Origin: JAVKEN01 sp040221415
Lineage (GTDB): Bacteria > Pseudomonadota > Alphaproteobacteria > Rickettsiales > JABSSG01
Assembly (NCBI GenBank): GCA_040221415.1
Contig: JAVKEN010000001.1
Span: 1 to 64,000, forward strand
DNA: 64,000 bases
Direction: 5' to 3'
The translations under genes and the position numbers were made by a program. The notes beneath the pieces were generated by a model. That model saw only the letters and a list, made by a program, of their open reading frames with translations. It was not told where the DNA came from and made no database searches. Positions within the stretch are counted from its first letter, which is position 1. Each line of letters begins with the position of its first letter. Below are positions 43,671 to 51,750 of the stretch, in pieces.

Positions 43671-45750
43671 AACCATCTAAGACCTCTCTAACTTTAGAAA
43701 TTAAATCTTTTAGTTCAAATGGTTTTGGCAAAAAAGAAATGTTCTTCTGATCCGAGCTTTTAATCGAAAGAATTTCTTCGCCGTAACCAGAAATGAAAAT
43801 AACCTTTATATCTAGGTTTCTTTCGTGCAATTTTTGAGTCATCTCTACCCCTGTCATTCCAGGCATCATAACATCAGAAATAATTAAATCTAACTTATGC
43901 TCATTTGACTCAATTATTTTCATTGCTTCTTCAGAAGATTCTGCCTGAATTACCGTGTATCCCTTGTTCTCAAGAGCATAAGCACTAAATGTACGAACTG
44001 GGGCCTCATCTTCGATAAGTAATATTGTCTCTTCACCTGTTAAGTCGACTTCTTCAATTTTTTTAGAATCAACTTCTTGATCGTCCTCTTGAGTAGGTTC
44101 ATATGCAGGAAAAAGAATTTGGAAATCTGTTCCTTGACCAACTTTTGTATTTATTAACAAATGACCATTTGCCTGCTTGATAATTCCATACACTGTTGAA
44201 AGCCCAAGACCTGTACCTGAGCCTGCTTTCTTTGTAGAAAAATACGGCTCAAATATTTTGTCTAAGACAGACTGTTTTATTCCAACGCCATTGTCTCTTA
44301 TCGACACTAGAACATACTCGCCCTTCGATATTTGATCATTATCTAAAACATTAATCAAAAACCCATCAAGCTTCGTTTGTTTGTTGAAAAGGAAGTTTTT
44401 AGTTGTTACAACCAGCATACCATCTGATTTCTTTCCTGAGCTCATTATTGCATCACGCGCATTAACAACTAAATTTATTATCACCTGATCAAATTGACTC
44501 TGGTCAATTTTAATAGGTTTAACTCCCCTACCAAATACTCTTTTAAACTTAACCTTACCATCAATCAATCTGGAAATAAGATTCGATAGATCCTCAATCG
44601 CATCATTGACATCTATTTTTTTTGGAGAGAATACTTCTTTTCTAGAAATAGCTAGCAATTGCTTGACTAGGCTAGAGGATCTTAGAGCATTTTGCTTAAT
44701 CTGCATAATATCCGCAAAAGATGGGTCGCCAACTGGATGCCTTATAAGGAGTAAATCACAGTAACCTAGCATAGCCGTCAACAGATTGTTAAAGTCATGC
44801 GCTATGCCTCCTGCTAACTGACCTACAGCTTGCATTTTCTGCGAATGTGTAAAATTTGTTTCAATGTTTTTATATTTAGTGATGTCAATAAATTGACAAA
44901 TAAACTCTTGACCAATTGGCATAATAACTGCAAAGCAGTTTTTTGTATGAGACGACTCAGCCTTCAAAACTAATTCGAGAGCACCAACTTCTTTTTTGGT
45001 ACTTTGCTCAACATACTCAGTTACCGCTCTCGAGTGACCTAGGGTTAAATAGTTATGAATGTTGTATTTCTTTAAATTGGTATATTTATTAAAGAGATTA
45101 TTTCTGCTTAAGATCTTGCCTTTTGTGTTTATTTTTATAGCAGGAACTGGCGAAGACTCCACAAATACATCTAGATCATTCCTGCAAACCGGCAAAGCAC
45201 AGAATAGTTCTCCCTCTGGTTCTTTGAGTATTTTAGTTAGGCGCACATCTTCTTGATCCACGTTTTTAATATCCATTTTCTGTGCAACTTTGTTGAGATA
45301 AACAAACTCATCCTTATATGAGACAAATATCGGTATTACAGCTTCATCAAAAATGGAATATTTGTCATTTTCTTTCTTTTCTGAGACGAACACATGCATA
45401 CCATCAAAACTGATACACTTCACCTCCTTTAATTCATCCAGCGTGGCTGATAATCCTTTATGAATATGCTTATCAATTTTTTTATAAAACTGCCTATCAT
45501 TGTAGTAAATTGCCCCTTTTGTGCTTTTATTTATTATCGCAATAAAATAACAATTGCTAAAAAGAGAAGATAGGTTTTTTACTTTCTCAGCTTTTAAAAT
45601 ATTTCTTTTCCTGAACGAAACTATTTTAAAAGTGTAGTAACTAATTGAAAAAAAGAAACATACAAACAAAACTACCGCTAAGTTAAATGCAAAAAATAAT
45701 GCACCAACAAAAAAGAAACTTATTAGAAAAATAATTAAGGATTTTCTCAA
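43657..45750 (-). CDS. cckA: Hybrid sensor histidine kinase CckA
   Basis: 697 residues. Two N-terminal membrane helices (about 5-45), a PAS-like region (roughly 190-300), the HisKA dimerisation box MQAVGQLAGGIAHDFNNLLT with phosphorylated His318, the HATPase with N-box NLVVNARDAI and G boxes VSIRDNGVGI and GSGTGLGLSTVYG, then a receiver domain with IISDVMMPGMTG (phosphoacceptor Asp626) and a Lys in FLPKPFEL. The GGIAHDFNNLLTAMLGYCDLL stretch and architecture are those of CckA, which in alphaproteobacteria drives ChpT and CtrA phosphorylation. It follows the ABC ATPase by 12 bases. Confidence 0.88.
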   Translation of the reverse strand: MRKSLIIFLISFFFVGALFFAFNLAVVLFVCFFFSISYYTFKIVSFRKRNILKAEKVKNLSSLFSNCYFIAIINKSTKGAIYYNDRQFYKKIDKHIHKGLSATLDELKEVKCISFDGMHVFVSEKKENDKYSIFDEAVIPIFVSYKDEFVYLNKVAQKMDIKNVDQEDVRLTKILKEPEGELFCALPVCRNDLDVFVESSPVPAIKINTKGKILSRNNLFNKYTNLKKYNIHNYLTLGHSRAVTEYVEQSTKKEVGALELVLKAESSHTKNCFAVIMPIGQEFICQFIDITKYKNIETNFTHSQKMQAVGQLAGGIAHDFNNLLTAMLGYCDLLLIRHPVGDPSFADIMQIKQNALRSSSLVKQLLAISRKEVFSPKKIDVNDAIEDLSNLISRLIDGKVKFKRVFGRGVKPIKIDQSQFDQVIINLVVNARDAIMSSGKKSDGMLVVTTKNFLFNKQTKLDGFLINVLDNDQISKGEYVLVSIRDNGVGIKQSVLDKIFEPYFSTKKAGSGTGLGLSTVYGIIKQANGHLLINTKVGQGTDFQILFPAYEPTQEDDQEVDSKKIEEVDLTGEETILLIEDEAPVRTFSAYALENKGYTVIQAESSEEAMKIIESNEHKLDLIISDVMMPGMTGVEMTQKLHERNLDIKVIFISGYGEEILSIKSSDQKNISFLPKPFELKDLISKVREVLDGSKNH

Positions 45751-45762
45751 ATTTCTACCTAA

Positions 45763-46686
45763 TTAATTTTTTATCATTAACTGACTTAAAATATCTTCTA
45801 GTTTTACATTAACAGTATCTAAATCCTCTACAAACAGCTTTGAGGATTTCAGAGAACCAATCAAATCATCAATATCATGTGAATCTTTACAGAAGAAGCT
45901 GTATACGCCTTCAGAGTTCTTTTTAAAGCCAATATGTTTAATAAACACCAAGTCTGCTTCTGTAACTTTTCCTGCAAATTTAACTTTTATTATTTTTTTA
46001 TGACAAGAGTTGAGCAAGTTGTTCTTTTTATCTCGAGAAACTATTCTCCCATCATTTATTACAGCTATTTCATCACATAACCTCTCTGCCTCTTCAAGAT
46101 AATGAGTTGTCAAAACAATCGTTGTGCCATCCTCATTTAACTTCCTGACATATTGCCACAACAACTCACGGAGCTCTATATCAACTCCAGCTGTAGGCTC
46201 ATCTAAAAATAACAGCTGCGGCTTGTTGATTAAAGCTTTGGCGATAAGCAGTCTTCTTTTCATACCTCCGGAAAGCTTTCTGGTGTTGTAATTTGCCTGA
46301 GGCAACAAACCCACCGCATGTAGAATCTGCTCAATTTCATTCTTATTACAAACCACACCAAAAAAACCAGCATGGTATTTTAAAGTTTCAAAAACAGTTA
46401 AAAAAGGGTCAAAAATTATTTCTTGAGGAACCACTCCTATGGATTTTTTAACTTTATAGGGAAATTCATCAAGGTCAAAACCACAAACCTCGACTAGGCC
46501 TGAGGTTTTCTTCACAACACTTGAAACAATATTTATTAAGGTAGACTTACCCGCTCCATTAGGTCCTAAAAGACCAAAAAAGCTGCCCTTCTCAATGTCC
46601 AGATTAATATCATTAAGCACGGTTTTCTTGCCATCTTGGCCGATATAGTGTTTTACTAAATTGTTAATTTTAAGAATTTTGCTCAT
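45763..46686 (-). CDS. ABC-2-type transporter ATP-binding protein
   Basis: 307 residues with an ATPase domain: Walker A GLLGPNGAGKSTLINIV, Q-loop VVPQEIIFDPFLTVFETLKY, signature RKLSGGMKRRLLIAKALI, Walker B LLFLDEPTAGVDIELRELLW and switch VLTTHYLEEAERLCDEI. The C-terminal tail (about 225-307) is typical of YadG/DrrA-like export ATPases. No permease is adjacent, so its partner is elsewhere. It overlaps grxD by four bases and is followed by cckA. Confidence 0.87.
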   Translation of the reverse strand: MSKILKINNLVKHYIGQDGKKTVLNDINLDIEKGSFFGLLGPNGAGKSTLINIVSSVVKKTSGLVEVCGFDLDEFPYKVKKSIGVVPQEIIFDPFLTVFETLKYHAGFFGVVCNKNEIEQILHAVGLLPQANYNTRKLSGGMKRRLLIAKALINKPQLLFLDEPTAGVDIELRELLWQYVRKLNEDGTTIVLTTHYLEEAERLCDEIAVINDGRIVSRDKKNNLLNSCHKKIIKVKFAGKVTEADLVFIKHIGFKKNSEGVYSFFCKDSHDIDDLIGSLKSSKLFVEDLDTVNVKLEDILSQLMIKN

Positions 46687-47003
46687 AAAACTTTTTTGTC
46701 TTTTAGTAATTCTTCTAATTCACCACTCTCAAACATTTCTCGAACAATATCACAGCCACCTATAAATTCGCCCTTCACATATAATTGAGGAATAGTTGGC
46801 CAATCGCTATATTGCTTGATCCCTTCCCGCAGCTCATTGCTCTCAAGAACGTTAATATCTTGAAATCTTACACCTAAATTACTGAGTATGTTACTTACTA
46901 CCGAAGAAAACCCACACATAGGGAATTTGGCATCGCCTTTCATAAACAAGACAACATTATTTTCTTTTATTTGTTCTGCGATAAAATCCGATATATTTGA
47001 CAT
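46683..47003 (-). CDS. grxD: Monothiol glutaredoxin (GrxD, CGFS type)
   Basis: 106 residues; the active site is MCGFSS (Cys30), preceded by VVLFMKGDAKFPMC and followed by DWPTIPQLYVKGEFIGGCDIV, the standard CGFS monothiol glutaredoxin layout. These proteins carry [2Fe-2S] clusters using glutathione and interact with BolA. The second bolA gene is immediately upstream (two bases), making a classic BolA-Grx4 pair. gshA in this window supplies the first step to the needed glutathione. Confidence 0.95.
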   Translation of the reverse strand: MSNISDFIAEQIKENNVVLFMKGDAKFPMCGFSSVVSNILSNLGVRFQDINVLESNELREGIKQYSDWPTIPQLYVKGEFIGGCDIVREMFESGELEELLKDKKVL

Positions 47004-47005
47004 TT

Positions 47006-47245
47006 TTATTCCTTATTGATTGCTTTAGTTTTTATAGTTAGGGCGTGCAGCTCTCCGCCCAAACATCCATGTAAAGCTTGATTAACTAACTTATGCTGCT
47101 CAAGCCTATTTTTTTTATTGAACAAACGTGATTCTATAATGACCTCGTAGTGATCTTCGTCGCCTACTAAATCTCTAATTTCAAGCCTTGCGTCAGGAAA
47201 AGATTTCATTAGCAACTCTTGTAATTTGTTCTCTGAAATGGGCAT
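47006..47245 (-). CDS. BolA family protein (second copy)
   Basis: The ATG at 47245 is supported by a Shine-Dalgarno AAAGGAGA six bases upstream; a frame opening at 47311 is longer but lacks such a site. 79 residues: MPISENKLQELLMKSFPDAR, then DEDHYEVIIESRLFNKKNRL, EQHKLVNQALHGCLGGELHA. The LVNQAL and ELHAL stretches match BolA. Coupled to grxD (two bases). Two BolA paralogues, one next to Grx4, are common in proteobacteria and may act in iron regulation or Fe-S repair. Confidence 0.9.
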   Translation of the reverse strand: MPISENKLQELLMKSFPDARLEIRDLVGDEDHYEVIIESRLFNKKNRLEQHKLVNQALHGCLGGELHALTIKTKAINKE

Positions 47246-47368
47246 AACATCTCCTTTTACCAACCACATTATAACTAAATTCTTACAAACATCTACTAAT
47301 CTATTAAGCAAGTAAGATGTTCACAAAAGTAATATTTTCCTGTATACCTCCATTGTTTCTAATAAAAG

Positions 47369-47701
47369 ATGCCAATGAAAAAAATAACTAGCCTTGAAAA
47401 AGAAATAGATCAAACTCTAGAAGACAGTAAAGCTACCGACGTAGCAAAAATAAACGTAGGAAGCAAAAGCACTTTATGTGACTATTTCTACATTGCGACA
47501 GGAACTTCAGGCAGGCACGTAAAGTCTATCGCAGATCATATAGTGAAAAAATTTAAAGACCTGGGAATGCAATCTGTTCCTATAGAAGGAAGTGATACAA
47601 ATAGCTGGGTTGTGATTGATTTGGGCGATGCTATCATTCATATATTCCAAAAAGAAGCTAGGGATAGATATAAGTTGGAAGATATTTGGAATAAATCCTA
47701 A
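47369..47701 (+). CDS. rsfS: Ribosome silencing factor RsfS
   Basis: 110 residues with the RsfS (DUF143) signatures KATDVAKINVGSKSTLCDYF, YIATGTSGRHVKSIADHIV and SDTNSWVVIDLGDAIIHIF, ending RDRYKLEDIW. It binds ribosomal protein L14 and blocks subunit joining in starvation. It is usually next to rlmH; here a DUF1622 gene on the other strand separates them. Confidence 0.95.
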   Translation: MPMKKITSLEKEIDQTLEDSKATDVAKINVGSKSTLCDYFYIATGTSGRHVKSIADHIVKKFKDLGMQSVPIEGSDTNSWVVIDLGDAIIHIFQKEARDRYKLEDIWNKS

Positions 47702-48048
47702 GCTTTTGATTTCCAAGGAAATTTTCCTTCCATCTCCACCTTGATAGACAAACTTAAGAAAGTTCTTATTATAACTATTAATCCTAAAGTCATAACACTC
47801 TCAAACGTCAGTTTAGAGGTAACAGTTGACACAATATCGACAGCAACTAAAATCTCAAGCCCCAATAAAATAACTTTCCCAATGTTGTTTTTTAATTCTT
47901 TAAAAGAATTCTTTTTGAACATTAAAAATTTGTAAGTATAGGCCAGTAAATGCATGAATATTCCTACTACTATTATCCCCACTCCCACGTTTTCAAGGCA
48001 GTTTGAGAGAAACACTATTAAATCTTCTAGGTTGTATACTAAGTTCAT
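47698..48048 (-). CDS. DUF1622 family membrane protein
   Basis: 116 residues with three hydrophobic helices (about 20-40, 55-75, 80-100). The signature GKVILLGLEILVAVDIVSTV, then MTLGLIVIIRTFLSLSIKVE, and the C-terminal MEGKFPWKSK match the DUF1622 family of small inner-membrane proteins, whose role is not known. It lies on the opposite strand between rsfS (overlap of four bases at the 3' ends) and rlmH. Confidence 0.85.
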   Translation of the reverse strand: MNLVYNLEDLIVFLSNCLENVGVGIIVVGIFMHLLAYTYKFLMFKKNSFKELKNNIGKVILLGLEILVAVDIVSTVTSKLTFESVMTLGLIVIIRTFLSLSIKVEMEGKFPWKSKA

Positions 48049-48085
48049 AACATTATAATAATAATTAACTGATAAAATTAGACTG

Positions 48086-48091
48086 TATAAT
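48086..48091 (+). promoter_or_regulatory. -10 element for rlmH
   Basis: TATAAT, 16 bases before the rlmH ATG, in the divergent gap with the DUF1622 gene. The -35 at 17 bases (AATTAA) is poor, so this is only a -10 match. Confidence 0.3.
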
Positions 48092-48107
48092 TTTTATTTT
48101 TGCAAAC

Positions 48108-48557
48108 ATGAACATCAATATTATTTCAATTAGCAATAAATTAGATAAAAATATTGAATCTTTGATCTCGCATTACACTAAGCAATTAGATACAAAAATC
48201 CGATTCATAAACATAAAATCCCAGAATCTCCGAGAATCCAAAAAGACACGTATAGCACATGAGGCGAACTTAATATCAGAAAAAGTTAAACCAGGGTCTT
48301 ACGCAGTATGTCTTGATAAAAGCGGCAACTTGCTATCTTCTGAGGAATTCGCCGATATGCTCTTTTCCAAGCCAAATAATGACATGTCCTTTATAATTGG
48401 CGGAGCTTATGGTCTGGCAAGCCAAATTTTAGATAAATCCAACTCTGCTGTTTCTTTTGGCCACATGACACTGCCTCATCAAATTGCTAAATTGCTACTT
48501 GTTGAGCAAATATACAGAGCGCAACAAATAAAAAAAAATCACCCTTATCACAAATAA
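48108..48557 (+). CDS. rlmH: 23S rRNA (pseudouridine(1915)-N3)-methyltransferase RlmH
   Basis: 149 residues, slightly below the family's usual 155. The knotted SPOUT fold shows LDKSGNLLSSEEFADML, then FIIGGAYGLASQILDKSN (SAM-binding), and FGHMTLPHQIAKLLLVEQIYRAQ, ending NHPYHK; the YHK tail is characteristic. It methylates pseudouridine 1915 in helix 69 of the 70S ribosome. dnaK follows. Confidence 0.95.
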   Translation: MNINIISISNKLDKNIESLISHYTKQLDTKIRFINIKSQNLRESKKTRIAHEANLISEKVKPGSYAVCLDKSGNLLSSEEFADMLFSKPNNDMSFIIGGAYGLASQILDKSNSAVSFGHMTLPHQIAKLLLVEQIYRAQQIKKNHPYHK

Positions 48558-48573
48558 ATTTTTTGAATAGGGG

Positions 48574-48600
48574 TTGTATATAAAAAAATCGTACCTATAT
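48574..48600 (+). promoter_or_regulatory. RpoH-like (heat-shock) promoter of dnaK
   Basis: TTGTAT (48574-48579), a 14-base spacer and CCTATAT (48594-48600) match the alphaproteobacterial sigma-32 pattern, in which the -10 is CYTATNT. The -35 is less typical (TTGTAT in place of TTGAAA). The ATG is 31 bases after the -10. It overlaps TAGGGGTTG, which also occurs ahead of htpG. Confidence 0.55.
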
Positions 48601-48630
48601 CTTTATAAAATAATTATACGAGGAAAAATT

Positions 48631-50556
48631 ATGAGCAAGGTAATAGGAATCGATTTAGGCACCACAAACTCGTGTGTAGCTGTTATGGATGGGAAAAATC
48701 CTAAGGTTATTGAAAACACTGAAGGCCACAGGACTACTCCTTCTATTTTTGCTACCACTGGATCAGGAGAGAGACTTGTCGGGGAGTCTGCAAAAAGACA
48801 AGCTGTTACGAACCCAACAAAAACGCTGTTTGCTATCAAAAGACTAATAGGTCGTTCATTTGAAGATGAGACTGTAAAAAAAGATAAAAAACTTGTTCCA
48901 TACGAAATCATTAAAAATTCTAATGGTGACGCTTGGGTCAAAGTAGGAGATGAAAAATATTCCCCAAGTCAAGTAAGCGCCTTCATTCTACAAAAAATGA
49001 AGGAGACCGCAGAAAAGTTTCTTGGAGAAAAAGTAACCAAGGCAGTTATTACGGTACCTGCATACTTTAACGATGCTCAAAGACAGGCTACAAAAGATGC
49101 TGGTAAAATTGCAGGCTTAGAAGTTTTAAGAATTATTAACGAACCCACAGCTGCTGCATTGGCTTATGGTCTAGACAAAAAAGGTAACAAAACAATTGCA
49201 GTCTACGATTTAGGCGGAGGAACGTTTGACGTTTCAATTCTAGAAATAGGCGATGGAGTCTTTGAAGTAAAATCTACAAATGGCGACACCTTTTTAGGTG
49301 GTGAAGACTTTGATATGGCAATAATTGATCATATAGCGAAAGATTTTGAAAAAACCCATGGAATTGATTTGTCAAAAGATCCTTTGTCACTTCAAAGATT
49401 GAAAGAGGCAGCTGAAAAAGCAAAGATTGAATTATCAAGCTCTACAGAGACAGATATAAATCTTCCATACATCACAGCAGACTCATCAGGTCCAAAGCAT
49501 TTAAATATGAAATTAACTAGAGCTAAATTTGAAAGCCTAGTTTCAGACCTAATTAAAAAAACTTTAGAGCCTTGCAAAAGAGCAATGAAAGATGCAGATG
49601 TTCAGGCGGGCGATATAGATGATGTGATACTTGTTGGTGGTATGACAAGAATGCCAAAAATTATTGAAGAGGTTAAGTCGTTTTTTGGTCGTGACCCACA
49701 CAGAGGGGTAAATCCTGATGAAGTAGTGGCGTTAGGCGCTGCCGTTCAAGCTGGGGTTCTGCAAGGGGATGTGAAAGACGTTTTATTGCTTGATGTCACA
49801 CCTCTATCAATAGGAATCGAAACTTTAGGTGGAGTATTCACAAAGCTAATTGAAAGGAATACTACGATACCGACTAAGAAGAGTCAGGTATTTTCAACTG
49901 CAGATGACAATCAAACTGCAGTTACAATTAGGGTTTATCAGGGTGAAAGAGAAATGGCTGCTGACAATAAATTACTTGGACAGTTTAATTTAGAAGGCAT
50001 TGCGCCAGCTCCAAGAGGTATGCCACAAATTGATGTTACTTTTGATGTAGATGCGAATGGTATCTTGCATGTATCAGCAAAAGATAAATCAACAGGCAAA
50101 GAACAAAAAATTACTATTCAGGCATCTGGTGGTCTTAAAGATGAAGAGATTGAAAAAATGGTAAAAGATGCTGAGGCTAATGCTGAGACAGATAAAAAGA
50201 AAAGAGACTTGGTTGAAGCAAAGAACCAGGCTGAGGCTCTTATTCATCAAACTGAAGGTAGCTTAAAAGAACATGCTGATAAAGTTGACTCAGATACTAA
50301 AAATTCTATTGAAAAAGCAAACAAGTCTTTAAAAGAGTGTTTAGAATCCAAAGAAGCTGATGCTGAAAAAATTAAAGAAAGAACTCAAGAATTGGTTCAA
50401 GCTTCAATGAAGTTAGGCGAGATAATTCACAAACAATCTCAGGAAAATCAAAACGCTCCACAATCTTCGGAAAAGAGCGATTCTTCGAAAAAGCAGAAAG
50501 AAGAAAAGATTGTAGATGGAGAGTTTGAAGAAGTTAAAGATAAAAAAGACAAGTAG
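48631..50556 (+). CDS. dnaK: Molecular chaperone DnaK (Hsp70)
   Basis: 641 residues from the ATG at 48631, preceded by GAGGAAAAATT as a Shine-Dalgarno. The frame opens 57 bases earlier, but that stretch is promoter. N-terminal ATPase: KVIGIDLGTTNSCVAVMDG, AVYDLGGGTFDVSILEIGDG, DVILVGGMTRMPKI. Substrate-binding domain starts DVKDVLLLDVTPLSIGIETL, and the helical lid ends in a charged tail KEEKIVDGEFEEVKDKKDK. It folds nascent and stressed proteins with DnaJ and should be heat-induced. A strong hairpin separates it from dnaJ. Confidence 0.98.
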   Translation: MSKVIGIDLGTTNSCVAVMDGKNPKVIENTEGHRTTPSIFATTGSGERLVGESAKRQAVTNPTKTLFAIKRLIGRSFEDETVKKDKKLVPYEIIKNSNGDAWVKVGDEKYSPSQVSAFILQKMKETAEKFLGEKVTKAVITVPAYFNDAQRQATKDAGKIAGLEVLRIINEPTAAALAYGLDKKGNKTIAVYDLGGGTFDVSILEIGDGVFEVKSTNGDTFLGGEDFDMAIIDHIAKDFEKTHGIDLSKDPLSLQRLKEAAEKAKIELSSSTETDINLPYITADSSGPKHLNMKLTRAKFESLVSDLIKKTLEPCKRAMKDADVQAGDIDDVILVGGMTRMPKIIEEVKSFFGRDPHRGVNPDEVVALGAAVQAGVLQGDVKDVLLLDVTPLSIGIETLGGVFTKLIERNTTIPTKKSQVFSTADDNQTAVTIRVYQGEREMAADNKLLGQFNLEGIAPAPRGMPQIDVTFDVDANGILHVSAKDKSTGKEQKITIQASGGLKDEEIEKMVKDAEANAETDKKKRDLVEAKNQAEALIHQTEGSLKEHADKVDSDTKNSIEKANKSLKECLESKEADAEKIKERTQELVQASMKLGEIIHKQSQENQNAPQSSEKSDSSKKQKEEKIVDGEFEEVKDKKDK

Positions 50557-50569
50557 TTCAAATTTCATC

Positions 50570-50591
50570 AGGAGGAGATTTGTCTCCTCCT
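50570..50591 (+). promoter_or_regulatory. Perfect 9-bp hairpin between dnaK and dnaJ
   Basis: AGGAGGAGA, loop TTTG, TCTCCTCCT: a perfect nine-pair stem with a four-base loop, starting 13 bases after the dnaK stop and ending 12 bases before the dnaJ ATG. No T-run follows, so it is not a standard intrinsic terminator. Its 5' arm is a full Shine-Dalgarno and its 3' arm an anti-Shine-Dalgarno, which could affect dnaJ translation or protect the dnaK transcript. Effect is inferred. Confidence 0.7.
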
Positions 50592-50603
50592 AATATTTAA
50601 GTC

Positions 50604-51731
50604 ATGCAAAAAAAAGATTACTACGAAATTTTAGGGGTCCCCAAAACTGCCAGCAAATCAGATTTGAAGAGCGCATATCGTAAGCTTGCGATAAAATATC
50701 ATCCAGATAAGAACCCTGGAAATACAGAGGCCGAACAAAAATTCAAAGAGGCATCAGAAGCATACCAAATATTGTCTGATGATAAAAAAAGATCTGCATA
50801 TGATCAGTTTGGTCATGGTGCATTTGAACAAGGTGGAAACCCATTTGGAGGGGGCAATCCTTTTGGCAACGGTCGAGGATTTGAAGGGTTTGGGGACATC
50901 TTTGAAGAGTTTTTTGGAGGGGGCAATCCTTTTTCTGGTGGGAGGCAATCTTCGAGGACAAGAGGTGCGGACTTACGATATAATATGCAAATTACTTTGG
51001 AAGAATCTTTCCAAGGAATCAGTAAAGATATCAAATTTTCTGCCGCAGTTAGCTGCGAAGGATGCGAAGGAACTGGAAGCGCAGACAGCAAACATGTAAC
51101 TTGCACAACTTGCAATGGTTCAGGCAGAGTACGAGCTCAACAAGGTTTTTTTGCGATAGAAAGAACCTGCCATGAATGCAACGGAGAAGGTCATATAATT
51201 AAGAATCCGTGCAAAAAATGTAGAGGCAATGGTAAAAAAGAAACCGAAAGAACCCTATCAGTAAAAATTCCTATGGGAGTTGAAGATGGAACAAGAATTA
51301 GATTGGCTGGAGAAGGAGAACCTGGAAACAAAGGAGGTCCTACAGGCGATTTATACATTTTCTTATCTGTAAAAGATCATGACATCTTTGAAAGACAAGG
51401 AAATGACTTACATTGCGATGTGCCTATCAAAATGACTACCGCCGCTTTAGGAGGTGAGATTGAAGTTCCAACAATTGATGGAAGTAAAGTAAAGTTAAGG
51501 ATACCGCCTGGCACTCAACCAAGCGATAAATTTAGACTAAAAAACAAAGGGATGAGGTTGTTACGGTCTACTGCCAGAGGAGATGCTTTTGTACACACAA
51601 TGGTAGAAATCCCCGTGAATCTAAACGATGAGCAGAAAGAAATGCTGAGCAGGCTTGATGAACAAATTAACGATACAACTAGCCCACAAACAAGTAGTTT
51701 TTTTAAGAAGATAAAAGATTTATTTAAATAA
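50604..51731 (+). CDS. dnaJ: Chaperone DnaJ (Hsp40)
   Basis: 375 residues, class I. J domain (1-70) with the HPD motif in IKYHPDKNPGN, a Gly/Phe-rich linker (about 70-130), four zinc-finger CxxCxGxG repeats (CEGCEGTGS, CTTCNGSGR, CHECNGEGH, CKKCRGNGK) and the C-terminal substrate-binding domain. It stimulates DnaK ATPase. The Gly/Phe region contains a 21-base direct repeat. The ATG is not preceded by a well-spaced Shine-Dalgarno; the nearest AGGAGG lies in the upstream hairpin. A parS palindrome begins three bases after the stop. Confidence 0.97.
   Translation: MQKKDYYEILGVPKTASKSDLKSAYRKLAIKYHPDKNPGNTEAEQKFKEASEAYQILSDDKKRSAYDQFGHGAFEQGGNPFGGGNPFGNGRGFEGFGDIFEEFFGGGNPFSGGRQSSRTRGADLRYNMQITLEESFQGISKDIKFSAAVSCEGCEGTGSADSKHVTCTTCNGSGRVRAQQGFFAIERTCHECNGEGHIIKNPCKKCRGNGKKETERTLSVKIPMGVEDGTRIRLAGEGEPGNKGGPTGDLYIFLSVKDHDIFERQGNDLHCDVPIKMTTAALGGEIEVPTIDGSKVKLRIPPGTQPSDKFRLKNKGMRLLRSTARGDAFVHTMVEIPVNLNDEQKEMLSRLDEQINDTTSPQTSSFFKKIKDLFK
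50844..50933 (+). repeat. 21-base direct repeat inside dnaJ (two copies)
   Basis: TTTGGAGGGGGCAATCCTTT plus one more T occurs exactly at 50844-50864 and 50913-50933 (69 bases apart, in frame). Both copies encode the FGGGNPF stretch of the Gly/Phe linker. It reads as an internal duplication, tolerable in a flexible linker, and could serve as a deletion/expansion point by recombination. Confidence 0.85.
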
Positions 51732-51733
51732 AT

Positions 51734-51749
51734 TGTTTCACGTGAAACA
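51734..51749. other. parS centromere-like site (perfect consensus)
   Basis: The sequence is TGTTTCACGTGAAACA, a perfect 16-base palindrome identical to the consensus ParB-binding parS site of chromosomal ParABS systems. It lies in the 19-base gap between the stops of dnaJ and acnA (51732-51750). ParB bound here would spread along flanking DNA and direct origin segregation. It is the only copy I see in the window. parA and parB are not in the window. Confidence 0.92.
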
Positions 51750-51750
51750 T

